64,000 nt of DNA from Pseudomonas palleroniana (GTDB lineage: Bacteria > Pseudomonadota > Gammaproteobacteria > Pseudomonadales > Pseudomonadaceae), in assembly GCF_003031675.1 (NCBI RefSeq), contig NZ_PYWX01000015.1, positions 1-64,000 on the forward strand, in the 5' to 3' direction. Made by a program: the position numbers and the translations under genes. Below, piece after piece: positions 51,615 through 60,865 of the stretch. The notes under the pieces were generated by a model. That model searched no databases and was not told the origin of the DNA. It saw only the letters and a list, made by a program, of their open reading frames with translations. How positions within the stretch are numbered: the stretch's first letter is position 1; every line of letters starts with the position of its first letter.

Positions 51615-54600
51615 TATTTAATAACCCCCGTCTTGCGATTTCTTTCCACTATTTTTTGAACAGTTTCATCTACTAACTTCGAATCATAACCTCTACTGTT
51701 CAGATTTTCCCGCAAAGCTTCTGTGTCACGACAAACTGCACCGCACAGATCTGCAGCATCTTGCTGAATCTGAGCAGGAGTATTTTTCCCGCCATACGTC
51801 GGACCTGCAATATGTACATCTCGTGGAACCTCTACAGCAGTAGAGTTTTGGTAGAGAGTCTTTGTCTCCAACTCAGTAAGGGGGCGGCCCAACTCTGCTT
51901 CCTTTGCTGTGCGCAACGCAGCAAATGAAGGGATATGGTCGTGTTCTAGACCATCTCCAACAACCTCTCTTGCCTTAAGGTTTTTATAGGCGTCGACCTC
52001 AAGTTCTTGAACCGCCGTTTTCGAAGGCACGGATCCTTTTAAACCGAAGTAATCCGACGGCAACGCACACGGCCCGGTATTGTGCACCCACGTTTTCAAA
52101 TCCCCAACGTAGAACGTGTGTCCCACGTCTACCGTTAGGTTGAAGGTCTCGCCCACTGGCAAGTAAAGCTCCAGCGACTCCACCTCAGACGAGGTGTTGT
52201 TCGTCTCGCCATCCGCCAGGGACTGCAGCAGATCGCCCGGTTTCAGATCGATGACAGAAATAAAGTCGCGTTTAGCCGGAACATAGAACGGGTGACCCGG
52301 CGTGACTAACAGGGTTTCGCCCTTAGCTTCACCGTCTGCCCTAACGCTTTTCAGTTTAAGGCGGTAAATCGGTTGGTCGGAGCGCTGATGGGTCGCCAGA
52401 ATCTTCGCGGCGAAAGGTTTGCCGCCCCTTTCCGGCTTGCTCCAGACCACGTCCCCGACCCGAAGTGATTCAATGGCGCGGTCGCCGTTCGGAGTTGAGA
52501 CTTTAGTACCTGCCGCGAAGCAGCAAGGCTCTTTGTATTTCGTCAGCACGACTTCATTGCTTCTGGCAGCAAGTAAGTCATCGGCTCTAACGTAGCTGCC
52601 TAAATCACCAGTAAGGGCAGTCGGTTGATAGGCGCTGATGGATGTGGTCGGTGTACGAGCGCCTGAGCGCTCAAACTGTAAAGTAGTGTCAAAGCTATTG
52701 GGGCTCAGACCATAGGTTGGGATGTCATCCGCCAATCGAGTCGTCAGCCCCGCAGCGGCTTCACTTCTCGCCGCTAGAGCTCCGTCGGCCCTGATAAATG
52801 CTGAGGCTTCGCTAGCCTTGGAAATTTGCCCAAATCTGGCTGCAGAAGAACCTGGGGCGGCCATGGTTGCAGCGTCAGTGACTAACTCTGAAACTTGCGC
52901 AGCTGATTCATAGCTGTTGCCTTGAAACTTCGAAACGAGTGCCCTACCCGTTTGCCGGGTAGTCATTTGACCAACCGGGTCTAGAGACGGATCTGCGACC
53001 GGTCCCAGGAAATCGTTGGCGACGCCCAGTGCGTTTCCGCCTAAAAGCTCACCACCGAGCTTGGCAGTGGAAGCAACTAGCCCCCAGGCACTGCGACCGA
53101 TACCAGCCACCCCGCCTTTGAAGCTTTCCAAGTAGTCCGTCGGCTTATCGCTGTAGTTCAAGTTGGACTGATAGAAATCCACTGTCCCTTGGCTGTTGTG
53201 CCCTTCAGGGTCGCCCAGGTAGTCGACATTTCTAGTGCTGTCTTTGTAGGCAGATGGGCGGGTGTCCTTGAAATCGAGAATCAACGCCGCCGTCTCGTTG
53301 CCACTGTACCCACGCTGGTTTCCGTCTGTGGACGCGTCGGTTCGGGCGTAGTTATCCGCAATGGGTGCCAAAGCGATACCTAAGTGCTGCATGGTCGCTG
53401 TATCAATATTGCTTACATCATCTGCCGGGATTGATTTGCTCCAGCCTTCATCGGTGTAATACGCCAGCGCAACCGCCATGCGCCGTGAGGCCTCTTCCTG
53501 GCTGATATTCAGGTCCGCTGCCATTTTTGGCGCTTGTTCTTTGATCAGGTCTGCGGCTCGTGGGTGCAGTTGCTCGTTGTAGCGCTCAACATTGCCCGCC
53601 ACCCAAGCGGCGTCATTCGGATTGCCGTTTACCAGAGACCCGGCCGCAATACCGATGATTTGCGCGGTTGCGACTTTGAATTGATCATCCTTCGCAAAAC
53701 GATCATCCAGGTATTTACCCAAGTTCTCGGTCGCAATTGCTGTCAGCCCTTCAGCCGCACCAGCGGCAATGGCGCCGGTCTTGAAGTCACCACCTCGAGC
53801 AGCTGAAAGTGCGCCGCCCAGGATGGCGTGCATCAAGACCTTCTCCGCTGAGCCGGGGCTCAGATTAAGGTCGTTCGCCAGATTACCAAGGCCCTTGTTG
53901 CCGGCAGCAGCGGCAAGGTCGAAACCTTGCGACACCAAGGCGGAGCCTAGATTGTCCTTCAGACTGCCGCCGTTGATGGCAGTGGAAATGCCACTTTCGA
54001 TGACGGCATGGGTGCCACCGCGTAGGACTGCATCCTGCGCTTTCGGCCAACTGAGCCAATCACTGGAATAGCCCGGGTTCTGCACCGGCCCTGCCGTTGT
54101 GACTTTCGCGCCCGCTCCGTCGGCCGGGCTTGCGCCCTTGAACCAATTACTGTCTGCGTAGTTCAACGCCCCGGTTGCCAGCCCAGCGATGGCGGCGTTT
54201 TTCAGACTGCTGCTGCTGAAGGTGTCCTTGAGCGCAATGCCGATGTTGCCTTTGTTGTTAATTGTACTCACGGCACCGGTACTGGCTAGAGAGGTCAGTG
54301 CGGCGGTGGCCATCATGTTACCTAGCCCGGCACTCGTGGCTGCAACCGCCGCCGAAGTACTGGTCGCCGCAACCGCAGCAGTGCCGGCGGCCATGGTTGA
54401 ACCGGCCGATGCTCCTGCGCCCACCAGCGCACTCGCACCACCTGCCGTGACAATGGTGACGATAATGATGACCGCCAACATGGCACCCTGGCCCATACCA
54501 GAGTTGCTGTACTTAAAGGAGTCATGCAGCTCTTTTATCTGGCGCCAATCCACGTCGCCGCGTTTCTCGGCGTCCTTGAGCCAGGCCAATTGCGGGTCGG

Positions 54601-57600
54601 CCTTGACCATGGTGTCGATGGTCTGGCTGACGGTTTGCTGGTCGACTTGTTTAACGTCAATCTTCAGACCGTTAACGGCTTCGATGACAGTCTGCCCCTT
54701 GGCAACCAGTTCGCTCTGACGCAAGGTCTCATCGGTTTTGCCTTTGCCCTTCATCGAGAACCAAGCCATGTTGCTCTTGCTCTTGGTATGGCTCTCGTCG
54801 TGATAGTCCTTCACACCTTCAAACGCCACGGCGCCGCCGCTTTTCAGAATCAGGTCGTTACCGCTATTGAGCTTTGCGACTTGGTAACGCTGGTCGCCAT
54901 TGCTGACCAGCGTCAGGTTACCTACGGTTTTGATTTCGGTACCGACGTTGGTGGTGTGGGTGACTTCATCGCGCTTGGCTTTTTTCGCGCCCCAGCCGCC
55001 GTTCTCTTTCATGTCATACAACGTATGCGTGCTGTCCTGCGCCGCCAACAAACTCAACTTATCCCCGCTATACAGATAAGCCTCATTCCCCGCGCTGATC
55101 CTGCTCGCCACGATCGTGGTGTCACGCCCAGCCTGGCTGACAAAATCGCCACCCGCCGTCAGTACGCTCGCTACTTGAGTGGTCTGGTCGTCCGAGGTCT
55201 TGATGCGTTTTTTGCCGTCCTTTTCCTTGCCTTCGACGTTATGCATGTCGCTGACCGACGCGACGTTGAAGTCGCGGCCGGCGACGATGTTGAGGTCTTT
55301 GCCGGCGGTGGCGGTACTGCCGATGATGTTGACGTCTTGCCCGGCCTGCATATTCAGGTTGCCGCCCGCCGTGACGCTGGCGGCGAGATTTTTGACGTCG
55401 GTGGCGATGCTGGATTTATGCCCGCCGTCGCTGAATGCGTGCTTCACGCGGGTGTCGCTGGCGGCGACTAGGTTGAGGTCACGGCCGGCGGTGAGGTTGG
55501 CGTCGTTGCCTGCAACCAGTGCGCCTCGGTTGGTGAGGTCGCGGCCGGCATCGATGGCGAGGTTTTCGCGGGCGACGATGGTGCCGGCGCTGGTGTCGGT
55601 GAGGGTGCGCATACCGGCGCCGTCACGCACCTGGATGGCGGTGTTGTCGTTGGTGACGTCGCCTTTGAGCGCCGTGAGGCTGACTTGTTTGCCGCGTATT
55701 TCGCCGGCCATGGCGTTGCGGATGCTGTCCTGGGCCAGCAGGCTGAGGTTGTTGCCGGCCTCGACCAGGCCGCCCGTGTAAATGCTGCCGCTGCTGACGG
55801 CGGAGAGGTTGTTGCTGGCGCGCAGGGTGCCGACGTTGATCAGGTCGCCGCCGGTGACCAGGTTGAGGTCGCGGCCCTGGATCAGGCTGTTGCCGCGCAC
55901 GTTGCGTGAGTCGGCCTGGGCCAGGTACAGCACGGGCACGAGGACGGTCTGGCCGTCGACCACGCGGTTTTCCATCCACACGATGTCGTGGGTCAGGGCA
56001 CCGACTTGCTGGCTGGTCAGAGACACGCCGAGGCTCAGGCGCAGGGCGTCTTTGCTGGCGAGGCCGTTGTCCATCAAGTAGCGGAACTGGTCGGCGTCGC
56101 TGGCCAGGCCGCCGGCGAGGAAGCGTTGGCCGGTTTGTGCGAGGACGGCGTCGCGGATCAGGCGGGTTTCGTATTGGCCATCACCCAGTCGGCGCCAGGC
56201 GTTGTCAGCGTTGTAGCCGAGTTTGCCGAGCATGTAGTCGGAGCTGAAGAAACCGGACGCCGAGGTGAACTCGGGGTTGGTCTCGATCAGGTAGTGGCTG
56301 GTAGGGTCGGCGCTCTTGACGAACAGGCCGTACTCGCCCTTGGGCAGTTGGAAGTTGGGCGAAGTGGTGGGGTCGACCGCCGCGAACGCGGTGCCGGTGT
56401 AATCCACGGGCACGAAGCCGCCGCCGGGGGCGGCACCGACAACCGGCAATACCGTGCCGGGTGCCTGGGCGCTGGCGTCGTTGGCGTGCTTACTCAGGTT
56501 GATGTTGATACCGCCGACGGGGATACCCGTCTGGTCGTCGCCGAGGGTGCCGGTCAACTGGGCCAGGGTGTTGTTATGCAGCGTGCCGTTTTGCAAAGTG
56601 CGGGCGACGTTGAGGTTGACGCTGCCGCCGGCTTGCAGGGTGGCGTCGTAGCCGGGGCCGCCGTTGTTGGTCCAGGTAGTGACGTTGCTTTGCTCGACAA
56701 AGCGGCCGTCGGAGGAACGCGCCTTGAGCGCTTCGAAACGTGCCACGTCAAAGTTGCCCGCAGCAACGGCGGCATTGAATGCCGGAATATCGTGGAACTC
56801 CATCTGGTCCCATTCGCCGGTGTTGATCCTGCTCGGCGTACCGATGGTGATGGTGTTCTGGCCGGTACGGGTGCCGGCGCCCTGGTTGAGCAGATCATTG
56901 GCAGTGATGCTCAGATTGCCGTTGGCGGCCAGCAGACTGTAGCGGTTCTGAACGTTGTCGCCCTGAATGACCAGGTCTTTGCCAGACACCAAACGGGCGG
57001 CTGCCGAGTCCTTGATCGCCGATTCAAGGTAGGTCTGGTAGATATTGATTTGACCGCGCTTGAACGAGTCGTGACCGCCGCAATGTTGGCCACAAATCCA
57101 CTCCACACGGCCGCCGGTCAGGGTCTGCCCCAGTTCGAATTCAGCCTTGGCGTTTTCCATGTAGGCGGCGCTGATGCCGATATTGCCTTCACTTTCCACG
57201 GTGCCCGAAAGGTTGCTGAAACCGGCTGCGCGCCCGCCATTGACGGCGGCAAATGTCAGGTTGCCCTTGCTGTAGATGTCGCCGTAAAGGTTGCTGAAAC
57301 TATTGCCGCGCAAGGTCATGTCGCCGCCGCTGAACAGCAGCGTGTTGGCGGCATTGGTGATGCCATTGACTGCGGTGAGGTTCACCGCGCCCTGGGCACC
57401 GAGGGTGCCACGGTTGTTGATTTGCGCAGCGGCGATATCCAGTTGCTGGCGGGCGGTGAGGAAGCCGAGGTTGTCCAGGGTGCCGCCCAGGCTCAGGCGC
57501 GCATTGGTGGCCGCCAGGCGGCCGCCGTTCTGACTGAGGTTGTTGGCTGCGACGGTGAGTGTTTGCAGGGCCGATACGCGGCCGCTGTTGGTGATATCGC

Positions 57601-60600
57601 CGGTGGTGATGCTCAGGTCGCCGTCGCTGAGCAGTTCACCGCCGTTGTCCAGGCTCGCCACATTGAGGATCAAGCCCTTGGCGCTGGCCATGCGATCGCC
57701 GGCCTTGAGGGCCAGTGCTTGGTCGCTCTTGTAGGTGAGTACTTCGTTGAGTTGCACACGGCCCAGGCCATCGACTTTACCGAATGCCCAGTCGGCGCTG
57801 CCCATGCCCTGAATATTGCCCTGGCTGCCGGAGAGGCTCGCGGTGTTGAGGTGGAACAGGCCGGTGCCGGCGTGTTGCAGCATCCCGTTCTGGTTGTTGA
57901 AGCTGGCTGCGTCAAGGCTGAAGCCCTGGCTGCCGAATTCGAGGGTGCCGTTCTGGTTGTTCAACGCACCGCTGAGGTTGACACTGCTGCTGACGCCGCC
58001 CAGCGCACGCAGTTGCCCGTTGGCGCTGTTATCCAGGTTGCCGCCAGTGAAGGTCAGGCCCTGGTTGGCTTCGATCAGGCCGCCCTGGTTGGTGAGGGTG
58101 TCACGTGAGGTCAGGCTGATCTGGTTGCCGCTGAGCTGGCCATTGGCGCTGTTGTCGAGAGTGGCGCCGCTGACGGTCACTTGTTCTTTGCCGAACAGCT
58201 TGCCGCCACGATTGGTGAGGGCTTCGACGGTCAGTTGCAGATTGCCGACCAGGCTCGCCATCAGGCCGCCGCTGCTGTTATCGGCAGTGTTGGCGGTGAC
58301 GCTCAGGCTGTCGCCCTGCACGGTGCCGCCCTGGTTTTGCAGGCGGGTGGTGCTCAGTACGGTGGGGGCGCCGCTGCTGAGGATCAGGCCCTTGCGGTTG
58401 CTCAGGTCCTGGCCGCTGTAGCTCACGCCTCCGGCACCGGCCAGCAGTTGGCCGTTGTCGTTGTTCATCTGCTGTGCGGCGATGTCCAGGCGCTTGCCGC
58501 GCAGGGTGCCGCCGGCGTTGTTGAGGGTGGTGAGTTGCTTGACCAGCACGCTGCGTTCGCCCGCGTCGATCTGGCCGCCCACGTTGGTGAGCAGGTCGCT
58601 GACCTTGAGCACCACGTCGCCGCCATCGCTGACCAGCGCGCCTTTGGTGCTGTTGTTGAGGGTCTGCGCGGTCACGTCAACGGTCTGGCCCAGCAGGATG
58701 CCGGCGCTGTTGTCGAAGCGCTCGCCTTGCAATTGCAGCAGGCCTTCGCTCTGGATACGGCCTTGGGCGTTGAGCAATTGGCCCGGGCCTTTGAGCAGCA
58801 GGCTGACGCCTTGGGCGCCACCGGCCAGCAGGCCGGCGTTGCGGTTGTCGAGGCCGGAGGCGCGCACGTCGAGGTGGTCGCCCAACACGCGTCCGGCGCG
58901 GTTGTCGATGTCGCCACCGGCCACGTCGAGCAGCAGTTGTTTGCCGACGATCACACCGCTCTGGTTATCCAGGTTTGCCGCGTGCAATTCAATATCGCCC
59001 TGCCCGGCCTGCAGGCGACCCTGGGCATTGCTGAGCTGTTGCGCGGCAGTGAGGGTGAGTTTGCCGGTGTCGGCGCTCAGTACGCCGCCTGCGTTGCTGC
59101 TGAGGCTGCCGGCGGTGACGTTGAGGTCGGTGCTGGCCTGGGCAAAACCCTGGTTGTTATTGAAGGCGTTGGTGACGTTCAGGTTGAGCGCGCCGCCGTC
59201 TGCCTGGATCAAACCCTTGAGGCTGTTGTCGAGGGCGTTGGCCTTGACGGTGGTGGTTTTGGCCACCAGCACGCCATTCTGGTTGTTCAGGTTGCCGGCG
59301 TTGACGGTCAAGTCGTTGGCGATGACTTGCCCGCCGCTGTTGTTCAGGTCGGCACTGGTCAGCACCAGGCTGCCGCCGGCCATTTCGATACGGCCTTGGC
59401 GGTTATCCAGGGATGCGCTGTTGAGCGTGGCGGCCTGGCCTTCACCGAAGCGAATCAACCCGCCGAGGTTGACGATGGCCGGCGAGTTGAGCGCCAGGCT
59501 CTGCTCGCCGAACAGGCGTGCGCCGGCACCCTGGTTGGTGAGTGTGGCGCTGCTGACGTCGACGGTCTTGGCCTGGATGATCGCGCCCTGGTTGGTCAGC
59601 GCTTGCGCGGCAGTGATCGCCAGCGCCCGGCTGGCCAGCAGGTTGCCGCTGGTGGTGACGGTTTGTGCGTTGACCACCAGATCGCCGGTGGCGTTGCGGC
59701 TGTTGTCGGCGGCGACACCGGCTTCGATGATGCCGGGGTTGGTGACGCTGGCCGCGTTGATTTCGATGCGCTGGCCGGCGGCGATGCTCTTGCGGTTGAC
59801 CAGTGCCTGGGCGCTGGAGACCTGCACGTTGCCGTTGGCGTAGACCTTGTCGGTGAGGTCGACAGTCTGCGCGGTGACCTTGACGTTGCCGGTGGCCGCC
59901 GCCTGCGCCATGCTCAGGCGCCCATTGGCATCGAGCTGAATATCGCCGCCACTGGCCGCCAGGGTGCCGTCGAGCTTCACGCCCACACCGGCTTCGGTGC
60001 CCACCAGTTTGATCGCGCCGGCATACATGCCGCCCAGGGCCGAGGAGTCAATCGCCAGCTCGGGTTTGGCGCTGCCGTCGTCGGCACGTGCGGTGGCTTT
60101 CAGGCTTTGGGCGTCGACATCGTTGCGCCCGGCAACCACGGCCAGCTCGCGGGCGTTGATTTGTGCGTTGATCTTGGCCGAACGGGTGATGATCTCGAAG
60201 CGGTCGACGTTGCTGGCGTTCAAGCCTTGGCCATCGATGGTCACGGCGCCGCCGTCGACTTGGTAACGCTGCAGTTGGCCGTTTGCGTCGATCACCGGTT
60301 TACCGGTGGTCAGCGTGACATTCGGGGTGTTGATAAAGCCGCAGCCGCTGCAGGTGACGCCATAGGGGTTGGCGACGATGACTTTGGCCGACTGCCCCGC
60401 CACTTCGGTGTAGCCGCGCAACTGGCTCGGGCTGCCGCCGTTGACTTCGTTGAGGATGACGTTCGCCGCGCCGCCCTTGAGGTTCGGGTTGCCGACAATG
60501 ATTCCGCCCAACTGGGTGTTGGTCATGGCACCATTGGCGTTGTTGAGAATCACGCCGTTGGGGCCGACGTTGTAGTCCTTGAACTGGTTATGGGACAAGC

Positions 60601-60835
60601 CTGCGCCGTTAGGCGTGGCGATGTTCACCACCGGTACGCCATTGCCCGCCTGGCCAACCGTAGTCCCCGGCGTACTGACCACGATGCCTTCGGCCTGGGC
60701 CAGCAGCGGCTGCCAGAACAGCGCGTTGGCCAGGATCAACGCCAGGCCGCGCTTGGGCAGGCCGAAGAACGAATCCCGGCGTTTCAGGGCAGCGGAAGGT
60801 TGGCGGGCCAGAAAGGCAAAGTGGCGAACATCCAT
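51614..60835 (-). CDS. cdiA: CdiA/FhaB-type two-partner secreted toxin with pretoxin HINT domain
   Basis: About 3073 residues. N-terminus: extended signal peptide (about 1-48), then the TPS domain (about 50-300, with GLSHNQFKDYNVGPNGVILN and NPNLKGGAANVILNEVNG). Then come long beta-helical hemagglutinin repeats rich in LxNxxGxL (about 350-1900), a DUF637-like Ala/Gly-rich region (about 2100-2300), and a HINT domain (about 2773-2922; starts CCFAAGTKVSTPNGD, contains TPGHPFY and ends at VHN). The last 150 residues form the toxin, with an EHDHIPS His-Asp-His motif suggesting a metal-dependent nuclease. ATG 60835 follows GAGAA; a TTG two codons earlier also fits. The toxin region has lower GC than the rest. 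Confidence 0.92.
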   Translation of the reverse strand: MDVRHFAFLARQPSAALKRRDSFFGLPKRGLALILANALFWQPLLAQAEGIVVSTPGTTVGQAGNGVPVVNIATPNGAGLSHNQFKDYNVGPNGVILNNANGAMTNTQLGGIIVGNPNLKGGAANVILNEVNGGSPSQLRGYTEVAGQSAKVIVANPYGVTCSGCGFINTPNVTLTTGKPVIDANGQLQRYQVDGGAVTIDGQGLNASNVDRFEIITRSAKINAQINARELAVVAGRNDVDAQSLKATARADDGSAKPELAIDSSALGGMYAGAIKLVGTEAGVGVKLDGTLAASGGDIQLDANGRLSMAQAAATGNVKVTAQTVDLTDKVYANGNVQVSSAQALVNRKSIAAGQRIEINAASVTNPGIIEAGVAADNSRNATGDLVVNAQTVTTSGNLLASRALAITAAQALTNQGAIIQAKTVDVSSATLTNQGAGARLFGEQSLALNSPAIVNLGGLIRFGEGQAATLNSASLDNRQGRIEMAGGSLVLTSADLNNSGGQVIANDLTVNAGNLNNQNGVLVAKTTTVKANALDNSLKGLIQADGGALNLNVTNAFNNNQGFAQASTDLNVTAGSLSSNAGGVLSADTGKLTLTAAQQLSNAQGRLQAGQGDIELHAANLDNQSGVIVGKQLLLDVAGGDIDNRAGRVLGDHLDVRASGLDNRNAGLLAGGAQGVSLLLKGPGQLLNAQGRIQSEGLLQLQGERFDNSAGILLGQTVDVTAQTLNNSTKGALVSDGGDVVLKVSDLLTNVGGQIDAGERSVLVKQLTTLNNAGGTLRGKRLDIAAQQMNNDNGQLLAGAGGVSYSGQDLSNRKGLILSSGAPTVLSTTRLQNQGGTVQGDSLSVTANTADNSSGGLMASLVGNLQLTVEALTNRGGKLFGKEQVTVSGATLDNSANGQLSGNQISLTSRDTLTNQGGLIEANQGLTFTGGNLDNSANGQLRALGGVSSSVNLSGALNNQNGTLEFGSQGFSLDAASFNNQNGMLQHAGTGLFHLNTASLSGSQGNIQGMGSADWAFGKVDGLGRVQLNEVLTYKSDQALALKAGDRMASAKGLILNVASLDNGGELLSDGDLSITTGDITNSGRVSALQTLTVAANNLSQNGGRLAATNARLSLGGTLDNLGFLTARQQLDIAAAQINNRGTLGAQGAVNLTAVNGITNAANTLLFSGGDMTLRGNSFSNLYGDIYSKGNLTFAAVNGGRAAGFSNLSGTVESEGNIGISAAYMENAKAEFELGQTLTGGRVEWICGQHCGGHDSFKRGQINIYQTYLESAIKDSAAARLVSGKDLVIQGDNVQNRYSLLAANGNLSITANDLLNQGAGTRTGQNTITIGTPSRINTGEWDQMEFHDIPAFNAAVAAGNFDVARFEALKARSSDGRFVEQSNVTTWTNNGGPGYDATLQAGGSVNLNVARTLQNGTLHNNTLAQLTGTLGDDQTGIPVGGININLSKHANDASAQAPGTVLPVVGAAPGGGFVPVDYTGTAFAAVDPTTSPNFQLPKGEYGLFVKSADPTSHYLIETNPEFTSASGFFSSDYMLGKLGYNADNAWRRLGDGQYETRLIRDAVLAQTGQRFLAGGLASDADQFRYLMDNGLASKDALRLSLGVSLTSQQVGALTHDIVWMENRVVDGQTVLVPVLYLAQADSRNVRGNSLIQGRDLNLVTGGDLINVGTLRASNNLSAVSSGSIYTGGLVEAGNNLSLLAQDSIRNAMAGEIRGKQVSLTALKGDVTNDNTAIQVRDGAGMRTLTDTSAGTIVARENLAIDAGRDLTNRGALVAGNDANLTAGRDLNLVAASDTRVKHAFSDGGHKSSIATDVKNLAASVTAGGNLNMQAGQDVNIIGSTATAGKDLNIVAGRDFNVASVSDMHNVEGKEKDGKKRIKTSDDQTTQVASVLTAGGDFVSQAGRDTTIVASRISAGNEAYLYSGDKLSLLAAQDSTHTLYDMKENGGWGAKKAKRDEVTHTTNVGTEIKTVGNLTLVSNGDQRYQVAKLNSGNDLILKSGGAVAFEGVKDYHDESHTKSKSNMAWFSMKGKGKTDETLRQSELVAKGQTVIEAVNGLKIDVKQVDQQTVSQTIDTMVKADPQLAWLKDAEKRGDVDWRQIKELHDSFKYSNSGMGQGAMLAVIIIVTIVTAGGASALVGAGASAGSTMAAGTAAVAATSTSAAVAATSAGLGNMMATAALTSLASTGAVSTINNKGNIGIALKDTFSSSSLKNAAIAGLATGALNYADSNWFKGASPADGAGAKVTTAGPVQNPGYSSDWLSWPKAQDAVLRGGTHAVIESGISTAINGGSLKDNLGSALVSQGFDLAAAAGNKGLGNLANDLNLSPGSAEKVLMHAILGGALSAARGGDFKTGAIAAGAAEGLTAIATENLGKYLDDRFAKDDQFKVATAQIIGIAAGSLVNGNPNDAAWVAGNVERYNEQLHPRAADLIKEQAPKMAADLNISQEEASRRMAVALAYYTDEGWSKSIPADDVSNIDTATMQHLGIALAPIADNYARTDASTDGNQRGYSGNETAALILDFKDTRPSAYKDSTRNVDYLGDPEGHNSQGTVDFYQSNLNYSDKPTDYLESFKGGVAGIGRSAWGLVASTAKLGGELLGGNALGVANDFLGPVADPSLDPVGQMTTRQTGRALVSKFQGNSYESAAQVSELVTDAATMAAPGSSAARFGQISKASEASAFIRADGALAARSEAAAGLTTRLADDIPTYGLSPNSFDTTLQFERSGARTPTTSISAYQPTALTGDLGSYVRADDLLAARSNEVVLTKYKEPCCFAAGTKVSTPNGDRAIESLRVGDVVWSKPERGGKPFAAKILATHQRSDQPIYRLKLKSVRADGEAKGETLLVTPGHPFYVPAKRDFISVIDLKPGDLLQSLADGETNNTSSEVESLELYLPVGETFNLTVDVGHTFYVGDLKTWVHNTGPCALPSDYFGLKGSVPSKTAVQELEVDAYKNLKAREVVGDGLEHDHIPSFAALRTAKEAELGRPLTELETKTLYQNSTAVEVPRDVHIAGPTYGGKNTPAQIQQDAADLCGAVCRDTEALRENLNSRGYDSKLVDETVQKIVERNRKTGVIK

Positions 60836-60865
60836 TGTCAAATTCTCGATGTAACGGGCGTTGAA

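Noticed and set aside
55988..58108. About 700-codon open frame on the plus strand
   Set aside because: Antisense shadow of the cdiA repeat region; no start signal and no recognisable domain.
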